Origin: Thermoplasmata archaeon
GTDB lineage: Archaea; Thermoplasmatota; Thermoplasmata; Thermoplasmatales; Thermoplasmataceae
Assembly: GCA_021797055.1 (NCBI GenBank)
Contig: JAKAAI010000031.1
Coordinates: 1 to 19,432 of the forward strand
DNA: 19,432 nt
Reading direction: 5' to 3'
Part shown: positions 1 through 7,600 of the stretch, piece by piece
Position numbering within the stretch: position 1 is the stretch's first letter
How the letters are laid out: each line of letters begins with the position of its first letter
Program-made: the position numbers and the translations under genes
Notes under the pieces: model-generated
What the model saw: only the letters and a program-made list of their open reading frames with translations
Told to the model about the DNA's origin: nothing
The model's database searches: none

Positions 1-804
1 TTTGAGCAGGACGAAATTTGCATAGTTTTCTGAGCATTTGATCACAATTTCGTCGCTGTTCTTGACTCGGTACTGCTCCTGACCATCAAGTATGAGAAGG
101 CAATCATCATATTTATCCATTATTTTAACGTGTATCTCATCCGTAATAGGGAGGACGGTTGGTCTGGATCTTGATGCAAAAGGAGCAATATATGAAATGA
201 CCATGGCATCTAGGGAAGGCAAAATAATAGGGCCTCCAGCACTGAATGAGTATGAAGTTGAACCTACGGGCGTTGCTATTATAACAGCATCGGCCGCCAG
301 TCTATCGATAAAGCTTTTTTGAGTGGATATGATAAATTTGCGAATTTTGGCGATTTTACTCGAATGGATTATGACTTCATTGGTGCAATCCTGCAGGCGT
401 TGATCGTTCAAATATACACTTAGTTTCCTTGAACGTTCAATTGTGAATTCCCCTCTTGATAGATCATATATGCTGGATTCAACCTCCCCAATCTCCACTT
501 CAGATAGAAAACCAAGGCCGCCCATGTTTATGCCTAATATAGGGCAGTTTTTATTTTGAAGAGTCCAGAGTACTGTGCCATCGCCACCGACGGTAATGAT
601 CAGGTCGACGTCCATTCTCGTGATGTCGCGTCCCCGAACCGGAAGATATTTTGCTACTTCCTTTTCATACTGAATTTCCCAATCTGGTGGAGCAATTGCG
701 GTAATTCTCTCAACAATTCTGGCGCATCTGGGGCAATTCTTTCTTATTACGAAGCCAACGCGTTTTATTGGAAAACTCTTTAAATTATCGCCGGAGTCTA
801 CCAT
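1..804 (-). CDS. nadK: NAD kinase (ATP-NAD kinase), C-terminus cut by window edge
   Basis: Phosphorylates NAD to NADP in the cytoplasm (family knowledge). The frame is open from ATG at 804 to base 1, giving 268 codons without a stop, so the 3' end lies outside the window. Visible motifs: VGGDGTVL around residues 72-79 (the GGDGT phosphate/NAD motif), GLGFL at 96-100, the NE pair at 142-143, TPVGSTSYSFSAGGP at 178-191, and DGQ at 240-242. Family length is about 270-280 residues, so only a few residues should be missing. A Cys-Pro-Arg-Cys pair at residues 24-27 near the N-terminus is unusual but of unknown meaning. An ATG at 814 is closed after two codons by TGA, which fixes 804 as the start. 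It sits 88 bp after rpoD with its own TATA-like box. Confidence 0.93.
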   Translation of the reverse strand, partial: MVDSGDNLKSFPIKRVGFVIRKNCPRCARIVERITAIAPPDWEIQYEKEVAKYLPVRGRDITRMDVDLIITVGGDGTVLWTLQNKNCPILGINMGGLGFLSEVEIGEVESSIYDLSRGEFTIERSRKLSVYLNDQRLQDCTNEVIIHSSKIAKIRKFIISTQKSFIDRLAADAVIIATPVGSTSYSFSAGGPIILPSLDAMVISYIAPFASRSRPTVLPITDEIHVKIMDKYDDCLLILDGQEQYRVKNSDEIVIKCSENYANFVLLK

Positions 805-854
805 CTCAGCTCATGATATGGCAGATTGAATCTTAATCTTGCGCTTAATTATGT

Positions 855-865
855 AATATTTATAG
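855..865 (-). promoter_or_regulatory. TATA-like box upstream of NAD kinase
   Basis: On the minus strand the sequence reads ctataaatatt, matching the archaeal TATA consensus. Its centre is about 56 nt before the ATG at 804, predicting transcription from about 834 and a leader of about 30 nt. It lies in the short gap after rpoD, so NAD kinase may have a separate promoter as well as operon read-through. Confidence 0.4.
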
Positions 866-892
866 ATAGTTTGATGGCGACCATATTTGCAT

Positions 893-1714
893 TTATTCAG
901 AATCAACTAAACTCTCTAGGAGATTATTTAACCTCTGAGGAATTCTTTTAAGTGCATAATCTAGGACCTCAAGTGCTGTGAGCGAGCCGTCAGTTTCAAA
1001 TTGGAAGATATATGTGCTATTATCCTCCTCTATCTTTACATCCTTTATTTCAAATAAGGTGGTAAGAGATGCACAGGGAGAATCATCTGTGAAAGTAATT
1101 GAAGATGCGTTCTCAGAAACAACTGAGTGTGGACAGCTTTTCTTTATCGACTCAAAATCGACCGAACTATCTTTTGGAACAATGAATTTCCTGCTGTATT
1201 TGTAGGAGACCCCAGTAGCGACCTGCCACTTCGCGTGTGTAGCAGCTGTCCCCATTATGGCCTCTGCACTTACAAGTATAGCTTGTTTTGGGCCTAATTT
1301 AACTATGGGAATGTCTAAATCTGTGGGCTTGGATATGGTTCCCGAAACTGAGATAAGATCACCTGAAAGCAGGGTTGCAGGTCCCAGTTTGTTAATAGAG
1401 AATGTTGCGGTGCACAATGAACAGCCCGCACCCCCGCATGTACATTGATCCCTGAAGTTCATTTTGAGATCGCTTTTCAGTGGTATCATTGAAAGCCTCT
1501 GTGCTACAACCTCATCAAAAAGTGGCAGCGATGAATCGTATTCGTTACCATGTTCATCTCTGATCTGGCCATGATGAAAAATAACCTTGTCTATTGCTAG
1601 TTTTGGAACATCAGATAGAATTGTTCTCCTGAGTGCATTTGCTTGGGATGGAGTCAGACCTGTAATTTTGAACCGGATAAAATTTTCCTCATTCTCAAGA
1701 ATGGTAAGTGTCAT
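893..1714 (-). CDS. rpoD: DNA-directed RNA polymerase subunit D (Rpb3/AC40-like)
   Basis: Archaeal counterpart of bacterial alpha and eukaryotic Rpb3; it pairs with subunit L in the RNA polymerase assembly platform. The conserved start ([23 protein letters not shown]) and the SVDFES and [12 protein letters not shown] regions are visible. Cysteines 91, 93, 98 and 101 form a CxCx4CxxC loop, in the place of the Rpb3 zinc loop. Many archaeal D subunits carry a ferredoxin-like Fe-S domain; here only Cys194 and Cys214 remain in that region, so an Fe-S cluster is unlikely. I chose ATG at 1714, which overlaps the rps11 TGA by one base (TGATG) and has GGAGG five nt upstream; an in-frame TTG at 1717 is too close to that site. 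Last gene of the ribosomal protein operon. Confidence 0.96.
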   Translation of the reverse strand: MTLTILENEENFIRFKITGLTPSQANALRRTILSDVPKLAIDKVIFHHGQIRDEHGNEYDSSLPLFDEVVAQRLSMIPLKSDLKMNFRDQCTCGGAGCSLCTATFSINKLGPATLLSGDLISVSGTISKPTDLDIPIVKLGPKQAILVSAEAIMGTAATHAKWQVATGVSYKYSRKFIVPKDSSVDFESIKKSCPHSVVSENASSITFTDDSPCASLTTLFEIKDVKIEEDNSTYIFQFETDGSLTALEVLDYALKRIPQRLNNLLESLVDSE

Positions 1715-2097
1715 CAAACCCTCCTTCCCCTCTTACCGCCTTTCTTTTTTGTTCCGTCGTGTGGAATCGGGGTTACCTCTTCTATCCTGACAATCTTGAA
1801 GCCTGCCCTTGAAAGCGATCTTATCGCAGACTGGGCGCCCGGTCCCGGTATTTTTGATTTGTTTCCACCCGGTGCCCTGACCTTAATTATCAGATCCGTT
1901 ATCTCAAATTCTTTCAATTTTTCAGATACGAGGTCAGCGGCCTTCATGGCTGCATAAGGGCTTGATTCATCCCTGTCATTCTTAACTACCATCCCGCCTG
2001 TTGCTTTAGCAATTGTTTCTGCGCCCGTCGAATCTGTAACCAAGATAAGCGTGTTGTTGTGAGAAGCAAATATATGTGCAATGCCTGTTCTGCTCAT
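1714..2097 (-). CDS. rps11: 30S ribosomal protein S11 (uS11)
   Basis: Small-subunit platform protein that contacts 16S rRNA near the E site. The 127-residue product has the full family body: [12 protein letters not shown] near the start, [18 protein letters not shown] in the middle, [22 protein letters not shown], and a basic C-terminus ([11 protein letters not shown]). The ATG overlaps the rps4 stop as ATGA, and AAGGAGGA lies seven nt upstream of it, inside the rps4 coding end. Translation is therefore likely coupled within the rps13-rps4-rps11-rpoD operon. Confidence 0.98.
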   Translation of the reverse strand: MSRTGIAHIFASHNNTLILVTDSTGAETIAKATGGMVVKNDRDESSPYAAMKAADLVSEKLKEFEITDLIIKVRAPGGNKSKIPGPGAQSAIRSLSRAGFKIVRIEEVTPIPHDGTKKKGGKRGRRV

Positions 2098-2723
2098 GCT
2101 TTCTCCTCCTTGTCCTGCGAATCAGTTTCCTTTTCCTCTTCAACGTTCTCCTCTTCCGGCTCTCCCACAGCTTCCTCCTTCGGCTCCTCCTTAATCTTTG
2201 CAATAGCCTGTCTGATTGGATGGAGTTCATCCCGCAAAGGTGAGGTCTCATCATATTCCAATGTAGGCTCGAGAGAAGCCTCCACCATAAGGCCAGGTAA
2301 GTTTGTTCTCCTACCACCTAATGATATCTGACCGTGCGTAATCAACTGCCTTGCCTGCTTTATTGTCCCGGCAAGTTTCTTTTTGTATACAATTGTCTGG
2401 AGTCTTCTTTCCAGAATATCTTCTATCTTTAAAGACAGGACATCGTCAAGTGTTGCACCCTCTCTTAAAATATTGAAACGCTGCAATCTCTGAATCATGT
2501 TCTTAAACTGGCCCATAGATACCTCATCCTGATACCGCATCTTCCCCTCAAGAGTTCTGGCCTGAGCCCTGAATGAATCCAGTATTGAGAGGGATTTCCA
2601 TAATTCTCTTTTGTTTTTTAATCCGTATCTTTGGACAATTTCTCTCTCTTCTGCTATTCTTGCCGCTTCCCAAGGATGCCTTGGTGTCGAATATTTTTTA
2701 TGCTGAAATTTTTGATCGCCCAT
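2094..2723 (-). CDS. rps4: 30S ribosomal protein S4 (uS4) with long acidic C-terminal tail
   Basis: Primary 16S rRNA-binding protein of the small-subunit body. Residues 1-60 hold the archaeal/eukaryotic N-terminus ([18 protein letters not shown]) and residues 107-150 the S4 RNA-binding domain ([20 protein letters not shown]...). The product is 209 residues, longer than the roughly 170-190 usual for archaeal S4. The extra length is a Glu/Asp/Lys-rich low-complexity tail from about residue 178 to the end. Its start follows the rps13 stop by 4 nt, with a GGAG site at the rps13 end; another ATG at 2727 is out of frame. The tail is probably disordered; its function is not evident. Confidence 0.97.
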   Translation of the reverse strand: MGDQKFQHKKYSTPRHPWEAARIAEEREIVQRYGLKNKRELWKSLSILDSFRAQARTLEGKMRYQDEVSMGQFKNMIQRLQRFNILREGATLDDVLSLKIEDILERRLQTIVYKKKLAGTIKQARQLITHGQISLGGRRTNLPGLMVEASLEPTLEYDETSPLRDELHPIRQAIAKIKEEPKEEAVGEPEEENVEEEKETDSQDKEEKA

Positions 2724-2727
2724 TCAT

Positions 2728-3204
2728 TCACTCCTTCTTCTTCACGACTCCAATCGCAAGTCCGTGCCTTCCATTTGCTCGTGTCCTCTGACCCCGCACC
2801 TTATGACCGGTTTCGTGTCTGATGCCTTTATATGACTTTATCTTCTTCAAGAAATTTATATCGTCCTGCAGCTGGATGGTCAGATCATTTGAAACGAGGT
2901 TAAGGTTTTCTCCAGTAATTGTTTCATTCCTGTGATTCAGTGCCCAATCCGGAAGGCCATCATATGTCTTCGACTCCACAAATTCCCTTATTTTTTCTAT
3001 CTGATCCTCTTTCAATTCGCCTATTTTTTTAGTTTGATCAAGGTCAAGCTTTGTGATAATCATTCCAGCCAGTCTATCTCCAATACCCTTAAGATCTGCA
3101 AGAGCCTGCCTGACATTTCTCTCACCATTAAGGTCTCTGCTGCCTATCCTCACTATATAGAGGAAGTCCTCCTTTTTTTTCTCAGTCTTCGTTTCATCAG
3201 CCAT
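2728..3204 (-). CDS. rps13: 30S ribosomal protein S13 (uS13)
   Basis: Head protein of the small subunit, contacting the P-site tRNA region and the large-subunit bridge. The 158-residue sequence shows the typical VRIGSRDLNGERNVRQALADLKGIGDRLA segment (helix-two-turn-helix) and the C-terminal basic motif GIRHETGHKVRGQRTRANGRHG. A charged N-terminal extension (ADETKTEKKKEDF) precedes the conserved domain. ATG at 3204 is supported by GAGGT six nt upstream. First gene of the rps13-rps4-rps11-rpoD operon, an order conserved across archaea. Confidence 0.98.
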   Translation of the reverse strand: MADETKTEKKKEDFLYIVRIGSRDLNGERNVRQALADLKGIGDRLAGMIITKLDLDQTKKIGELKEDQIEKIREFVESKTYDGLPDWALNHRNETITGENLNLVSNDLTIQLQDDINFLKKIKSYKGIRHETGHKVRGQRTRANGRHGLAIGVVKKKE

Positions 3205-3300
3205 TATTAAACCTCATTTTAATGCTAAATGCTCCAACGAGATTGCTATCATGCTTAAAACATCTCGCTCGAAAAGCTTGCAGTAATTTTATGTAAACAC

Positions 3301-3310
3301 ATAAATATTT
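3301..3310 (-). promoter_or_regulatory. TATA-like box for the rps13 operon
   Basis: The minus strand reads aaatatttat, centred about 100 nt before the rps13 ATG. It is the best TATA match in the gap after the helicase gene and predicts a leader of about 75 nt, longer than for most genes here. The leader contains a 6-bp inverted repeat (CGAGAT at 3262-3267 with ATCTCG at 3238-3243, minus-strand sense). Confidence 0.45.
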
Positions 3311-3337
3311 CGTCATTCAAGACCCGAAAAGGAATGA

Positions 3338-6052
3338 CTAATCCCAGTATCTCCTGTTTCTTGAATATTCCATTTCAGCATTCAGTATTGCCTTCAAAAG
3401 ATCCTCTTCACTTGAATAGGAAGTCTCCAGTAACCTGTTTGCGGTTTCTGTACCCACGCCGCGTGCCGCCAGTGTCATCAGAGCTGTCATCCCTCTTTCT
3501 TTGATCAGATGTGCATTTTTTATTATTCTTCTCTCGGTATTCTTGTCATTTCCATTTATCATTGCATCTGTGATTTTGTCTCTTTCATACTCAGAGAAGG
3601 CTGCAACCAAAGTGCTTCCACAAACATTGCACTTCAAGGATTTAAACGAATTGATTTTGCCGGTCCTGATATTTCTGCACCTCGTGCAAATCAGCATCAT
3701 AGATTCGTTCATAAGTCTGTTTTTAACGGCTTCCAATATTACCTTTGTAGGCTTTATGGGTGTAACCCTTTCAAGATAATGTGTCAGGAACGATTTGGAA
3801 GATTCAGAAAGATCCTCATTCATTATAATTTCGACCTCACCCGAATCCAAAGTCCTAAGCAGTGACTTCAGGCTTTCGAGATCCATATAATCGGAAACCA
3901 TTTTCCTGATCGCATCCTTAAATAGCACAGTATTTTCATAAGCTGTTATGATCTTATCCAGTCTTATTCTGCTAAGATCTGACTTATTTGAAACAACCCC
4001 AAATTTCCTTGCTTCGTAGAGGAAGACACCATTGAAGAATCTGCTTCTTCTCGCAAGACCTGTAATATAAGACATTATTTTGTCCGGTTCTATCCTTCTG
4101 GCAAGACCAACAACGTCTCTGGATGAGATATGCCTGGAAAGCCTGAAATAAACGTGATAAGGTGAATAATCCATCTCGGCACTCTCACCGGTTATTGCTG
4201 TAAAAAGGCTGGCCATAATCTCACCGAACGCAAAATTGCCCTTTGTGCCAAGAAGGCTCTGGAAAACTATCTCCCCGCCTCTGCTTTCCACAATTATCCT
4301 GTTTCTTGTTGCCAGCAATCCTTTGTGCCACTCCTCCAGTTTTTTCCTGGATTCCGGTTTCACAGTTTTGTGATAATCAAAACCTTCACGCAAATCGGAC
4401 ACCCTGGTGACAACATCAGGTAGAACCGGAATATCCTCACCGGACCATTTAGGCGCAATGGCGGGCGTTGGAAAGGGTTCCACCAATATCCTGTCATCGT
4501 CAATCCTGATGGTTCTCCATGTGGATCCTTTCATAACGAAATAAGAGCCAGGCTCAACTTCGTTTACAACATATCTTTCATCCAAAGTCCCTATGAATTT
4601 CTTGTTAACAGTGTCAATAACCCTAAAATTTTTCTCGCCAGGTATCATAGATATGTTCTCTATAAAATAGTATAGAATGCTGCCCTTCTTACCTATTGTA
4701 TTATTATCTATCCATATTTTCTTTATATCGGAAAGAAACTGCAGCATTTCAAGAAACTGCTCCTTTGTTACATCCCTGTAAGGGTAGGCTGAGCATAGTG
4801 TTTTATAAATATCGTCTATTTCGGCTTTCCTGACATAATTGAGATCAAGCATTACCTGGTTTGCCAGTGTGGCAAGGGACCCCTCTCTTATTGTTATATT
4901 TTCGAAATGTGACTCATCAGCGAGAGTAGCTATAGCAACGGCTTCTTCAAGTTCAATTGAGTCATTGCAGATTATGCTTCCCCTGGAAACCTTGCTAAGT
5001 GAATGCCCAGATCTGCCTATTCGCTGAGCCATCTTGTTTACCTGCCTCGGTGAATTGAACTGTATAACAAGATCTGCTATTCCTATGTCTATTCCAAGCT
5101 CGAGCGACGATGTACAGACGAGTGCCTTTACTTTTCCTGACTTGAAATCATTTTCCGCAGTCTCTCTGGATTCCCTGGATAACGACCCATGATGCACTAA
5201 AACAGGTACTTCACCCAGCCACATCCTTAGACGGAATACAATGTCCTCTGCAGTGCTTCTGGTGTTGACGAAAACAAGAGTTCCAGAGTGTGTATTAATC
5301 AAATTCCAAATTCTTACGACAGAACCTGCATACTGCGGATCGCACCCCATTTTATTTACAATTTCGTCTTCGGCAATATCAGGTATCTCACATTCTATCT
5401 GTATCTGTTTTTTTAAAGCTGCATTGACTATTTCAGTTTCACCTGTCGGGTTGATGAACCTTGCAAGCTGGTGTGGATTGCCCACGGTAGCCGATAAACC
5501 AACAATCTGGAAACCACCAGACAGTTTTTTGAGTCTTTCCAGTGCTATGGAAAACTGTGAGCCCCTTTCATTTTGTGCCAATTCATGTACTTCGTCAATA
5601 ACCACAAATTTTACGTTTTTTACGATCTCTCTCAATCTTCTTCCGTTTAACATTATTTGAAGGGATTCCGGTGTTGTGATCAGAACATCCGGCGGCTGTA
5701 AAACTATTTCCCGCCTCGCGCTTGCAGAGATGTCACTGTGTTTAACCTTTACACTTAAACCAGAGGCATTTCCATATTCCAGTAAACGTGCAAGCATATC
5801 CCGGTTTAACGCCCTAAGAGGCGTAATGTAAAGCATTGAGATTTTTTGAAAGTTACCATCGATAATCCTGCTGAAAATTGGAAGAACCGCAGCCTCTGTT
5901 TTTCCGCTTCCAGTTGGTGCCAAAAGAAGAACATCCTTTCCTTCAAGAACAACGGGTATTATTTTTTCCTGCGGCAGAGTGGCACTCAGCAGACCTCTCT
6001 TTTTGACTGCGTCTCTAACCCTTGTATTTAGAAGATCAAAAATCTCTGTCAT
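3338..6052 (-). CDS. Lhr-type superfamily 2 ATP-dependent helicase
   Basis: Large DEAD/DEAH-related helicase of the Lhr (large helicase-related) family; archaeal members unwind RNA:DNA or DNA duplexes and are linked to repair or RNA handling. Counting from ATG at 6052: motif I APTGSGKTEAA from 45, DEVH at 153-156, SAT at 187-189, TSSLELGIDIG near 315, QRIGRSGH at 343-350, then a long Lhr-core region. Near the C-terminus four cysteines (789, 792, 808, 811; CxxC-x15-CxxC) form a likely zinc ribbon, followed by a helix-hairpin-helix-like stretch (AARGVGTETANRLLE). The frame also opens at TTG 6085, which adds 11 residues; a TATA-like element (aaatttaa near 6119) would suit TTG, while homology to family N-termini suits ATG. 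Neither has a Shine-Dalgarno site, so the start is uncertain. Total about 904 residues, normal for an Lhr core protein. Confidence 0.93.
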   Translation of the reverse strand: MTEIFDLLNTRVRDAVKKRGLLSATLPQEKIIPVVLEGKDVLLLAPTGSGKTEAAVLPIFSRIIDGNFQKISMLYITPLRALNRDMLARLLEYGNASGLSVKVKHSDISASARREIVLQPPDVLITTPESLQIMLNGRRLREIVKNVKFVVIDEVHELAQNERGSQFSIALERLKKLSGGFQIVGLSATVGNPHQLARFINPTGETEIVNAALKKQIQIECEIPDIAEDEIVNKMGCDPQYAGSVVRIWNLINTHSGTLVFVNTRSTAEDIVFRLRMWLGEVPVLVHHGSLSRESRETAENDFKSGKVKALVCTSSLELGIDIGIADLVIQFNSPRQVNKMAQRIGRSGHSLSKVSRGSIICNDSIELEEAVAIATLADESHFENITIREGSLATLANQVMLDLNYVRKAEIDDIYKTLCSAYPYRDVTKEQFLEMLQFLSDIKKIWIDNNTIGKKGSILYYFIENISMIPGEKNFRVIDTVNKKFIGTLDERYVVNEVEPGSYFVMKGSTWRTIRIDDDRILVEPFPTPAIAPKWSGEDIPVLPDVVTRVSDLREGFDYHKTVKPESRKKLEEWHKGLLATRNRIIVESRGGEIVFQSLLGTKGNFAFGEIMASLFTAITGESAEMDYSPYHVYFRLSRHISSRDVVGLARRIEPDKIMSYITGLARRSRFFNGVFLYEARKFGVVSNKSDLSRIRLDKIITAYENTVLFKDAIRKMVSDYMDLESLKSLLRTLDSGEVEIIMNEDLSESSKSFLTHYLERVTPIKPTKVILEAVKNRLMNESMMLICTRCRNIRTGKINSFKSLKCNVCGSTLVAAFSEYERDKITDAMINGNDKNTERRIIKNAHLIKERGMTALMTLAARGVGTETANRLLETSYSSEEDLLKAILNAEMEYSRNRRYWD

Positions 6053-6096
6053 TTCAATTCTGTGCCTATTTTTAACAAATATCAAAATAGAAGTGT

Positions 6097-6112
6097 CTTC
6101 TCAAACGAGAAG
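6097..6112 (-). other. Short hairpin between mini-gene and helicase
   Basis: CTTCTC-gttt-GAGAAG on the minus strand is a perfect 6-bp stem with a 4-nt loop. It lies 22-37 nt after the stop of the poly-Asp mini-gene and just upstream of the helicase start, and is followed by a weak T-rich stretch. It could end the mini-gene transcript or sit at the promoter/start region of the helicase; the sequence does not decide. Confidence 0.4.
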
Positions 6113-6133
6113 GCTTAAATTTTTCAGTGATGA

Positions 6134-6199
6134 TTAGAAGTCATCATCATCGTCGTCGTCATCGTCGTCATCGTCGCCATAACAAAACGGAACGAACAT
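6134..6199 (-). CDS. Putative 21-residue poly-aspartate mini-protein
   Basis: Too short for standard gene finding, but every expression signal is present. ATG at 6199 is preceded by GGGAGGT (6207-6213) with seven nt spacing, and a TATA box (ttatata, 6235-6241) lies about 26 nt before the expected transcript start. The peptide is MFVPFCYG, then twelve Asp, then Phe, then TAA at 6134-6136. The run mixes GAC and GAT codons, so it is not a pure trinucleotide slippage tract. An in-frame TAG upstream closes the frame, so this is not the tail of a longer gene. The reading lies between MscS and the helicase on the same strand. Function unknown: metal or polycation binding, or an acidic tail peptide, are only guesses. 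Confidence 0.55.
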   Translation of the reverse strand: MFVPFCYGDDDDDDDDDDDDF

Positions 6200-6206
6200 T
6201 CCCTGT

Positions 6207-6213
6207 ACCTCCC
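6207..6213 (-). promoter_or_regulatory. Strong Shine-Dalgarno site of the mini-gene
   Basis: GGGAGGT on the minus strand is complementary to the 3' end of archaeal 16S rRNA and ends seven nt before the ATG at 6199. Many genes in this window lack a visible Shine-Dalgarno site, so its presence before a 21-codon frame is the main argument that the frame is translated. Confidence 0.6.
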
Positions 6214-6234
6214 GATACCGGAGTTTGTTCCTCT

Positions 6235-6241
6235 ATATAAT
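6235..6241 (-). promoter_or_regulatory. TATA box of the mini-gene
   Basis: ttatata on the minus strand, centred near 6238, predicts transcription from about 6212, immediately at or before the Shine-Dalgarno site. It lies after the MscS stop codon (6279-6281), so it would serve the mini-gene alone. Confidence 0.5.
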
Positions 6242-6278
6242 TGTAATTGGGTTATTCATCGATACAGGTGAATTTAAA

Positions 6279-7451
6279 TCATGTCTGATTGTGAGCAGAC
6301 TGTTTTGCTTTCAGTGCCGCATAAGCTTTTTCGTACGATGAATTAATAGTATGCGCGATCGAATCATAAGAGGCGCCATTTTTCATCGAGAAGACAACCT
6401 TAATTGTGTTTGCACCAGAGTTTTTTGCAAAAAAATACGAACTGAACTGAGCAATCCCGCTTTCCTCCGACAAAGTTTTAAGAAGATTGTCACCTTCCTT
6501 TATCAGATCGTCTACCGGTACATCAACCGGAAAACCAAGAAGTATATTGTCTCCCTGTGGGGTCATGTTTTTCATTTCCCAGTATGCAAATTCATAGGAG
6601 CGATTAATAAGATCCGTTATTGGGTTAAACATTAAAATATCTTTGAACTCAAATATAACCTTAATAACGTTTGAATTGAAATTCTTCGTGAAAAAGTAAC
6701 TCTCAAATTTAGTAACACCAAAATCTTTCATAACAGACTCTATCTTTTGCCTGGCAAGATCCATTATGTTTCTGATATTCGCATCAACCGGCAGTGCCAC
6801 ATTCTGTGTAGTGCGGATCATTCCGTTAACTGCCAGATTAGTAAATTGGGATGATCCAAGGAGTGCGGTGTTTGGGAGCTCTGTAATATTCCCATCAATC
6901 GTCTGAACCGATACGGTAAGCAATTTAACGTCCTTTACCTCACCCACAACAGGATTATCAAATAGCCATGAATAGAAGGAAATATTGTCCTTTGGTTTTA
7001 TGATGCCCGCAGAGGCAAGGAGTAAACCTGACAGAAGATTGGAGATCGTATTTTGTAATGCAAATGATATGACCAAGCCGCCGATTGTGCCTCCTATAAG
7101 GGCACCCTCAAGGCTTATTCCCAAGTAAGCCAGGAACGCCGCTATTGCAGAGCCATAAATTATGGCCCTGAATATTGTGTAGAGACCTCGATAATTCCTC
7201 CTGTTGCTTTTTAATGATGCAATTTCTATGGTACGGTGAATTATTCTTACTATTATGACAGCAAACCCAAATATAACTATCGCTGCAAAAGCATCTTTGA
7301 GATATCTGTCGTAATTTACAAGTATAGGAAAAGTTGTTTCAAGGAAAGGGAATACCAGCAGCTGGACAAGATATATGACCGCAACTCCTATAACCACAAC
7401 TAGCAAAACGCTTAATATTTCGTTAGACTTGCGCGGTACACCTTTTTCCAC
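6279..7451 (-). CDS. MscS-family mechanosensitive ion channel with duplicated C-terminal domain
   Basis: Small-conductance mechanosensitive channel homologue; opens on membrane tension to release osmolytes. Hydrophobic segments lie at about 12-36, 52-71 and 93-113. The pore helix and beta domain follow: LEGALIGGTIGGLVISFALQ (114-133), then VGEVKDVKL and the TIDGNITELPNTAL signature (184-197). The rest is unusual: residues 221-294 and 308-381 are two 74-residue copies that align without a gap. Both begin PVD and share SYFF.KN, N.IKV.F and IN.SYE.AY at a constant offset of 87. The usual family has one such alpha/beta domain. Start is GTG at 7451 with a TATA-like element 20-25 nt upstream and no Shine-Dalgarno site, indicating a leaderless transcript. 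Confidence 0.92.
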   Translation of the reverse strand: MEKGVPRKSNEILSVLLVVVIGVAVIYLVQLLVFPFLETTFPILVNYDRYLKDAFAAIVIFGFAVIIVRIIHRTIEIASLKSNRRNYRGLYTIFRAIIYGSAIAAFLAYLGISLEGALIGGTIGGLVISFALQNTISNLLSGLLLASAGIIKPKDNISFYSWLFDNPVVGEVKDVKLLTVSVQTIDGNITELPNTALLGSSQFTNLAVNGMIRTTQNVALPVDANIRNIMDLARQKIESVMKDFGVTKFESYFFTKNFNSNVIKVIFEFKDILMFNPITDLINRSYEFAYWEMKNMTPQGDNILLGFPVDVPVDDLIKEGDNLLKTLSEESGIAQFSSYFFAKNSGANTIKVVFSMKNGASYDSIAHTINSSYEKAYAALKAKQSAHNQT

Positions 7452-7467
7452 GCTGCCGTATTATTGG

Positions 7468-7479
7468 ATTTTTAAAAAA
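7468..7479 (-). promoter_or_regulatory. TATA-like element of the MscS gene
   Basis: An A/T-rich ttttttaaaaatc element on the minus strand is centred about 23 nt before the GTG start, at the distance expected for a leaderless archaeal transcript. It lies in the 149-bp divergent gap shared with the small-gene pair at 7601. Confidence 0.4.
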
Positions 7480-7572
7480 CTTTTTCAATTTATAAAAATT
7501 CTAAATTTCACGAATAATATCCTGAAAGAAGAAATTCAGTTCTGAAATATCTGGGGAAAAAATAGTTAAACA

Positions 7573-7582
7573 TTAATATAAG
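7573..7582 (+). promoter_or_regulatory. TATA box of the two-gene unknown operon
   Basis: ttaatataag is centred about 24 nt before the ATG at 7601, consistent with a leaderless transcript. No Shine-Dalgarno site is present between them. Confidence 0.45.
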
Positions 7583-7600
7583 ATATAAGAATACTCTACT

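Noticed and set aside
2006..2317. 103-codon minus-strand frame across rps4 and rps11, very Arg/Lys-rich
   Set aside because: Shifted-frame shadow of the Glu-rich S4 tail and the S11 start; both real genes are certain.
3197..3316. 39-codon minus-strand frame overlapping the rps13 start
   Set aside because: Its ATG lies upstream of the likely rps13 TATA box, so it would not be in the mRNA, and it has no Shine-Dalgarno site.
6140..6175. Trinucleotide repeat as a simple microsatellite
   Set aside because: The units alternate irregularly between GAC and GAT and the frame ends cleanly in Phe and stop behind a strong start site; coding constraint explains it better than slippage.
6130..6240. Plus-strand 36-codon frame over the mini-gene, His/Arg-rich
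   Set aside because: It is the antisense reading of the GAY-codon run; there is no Shine-Dalgarno site and no TATA box at a usable distance, whereas the minus-strand frame has both.
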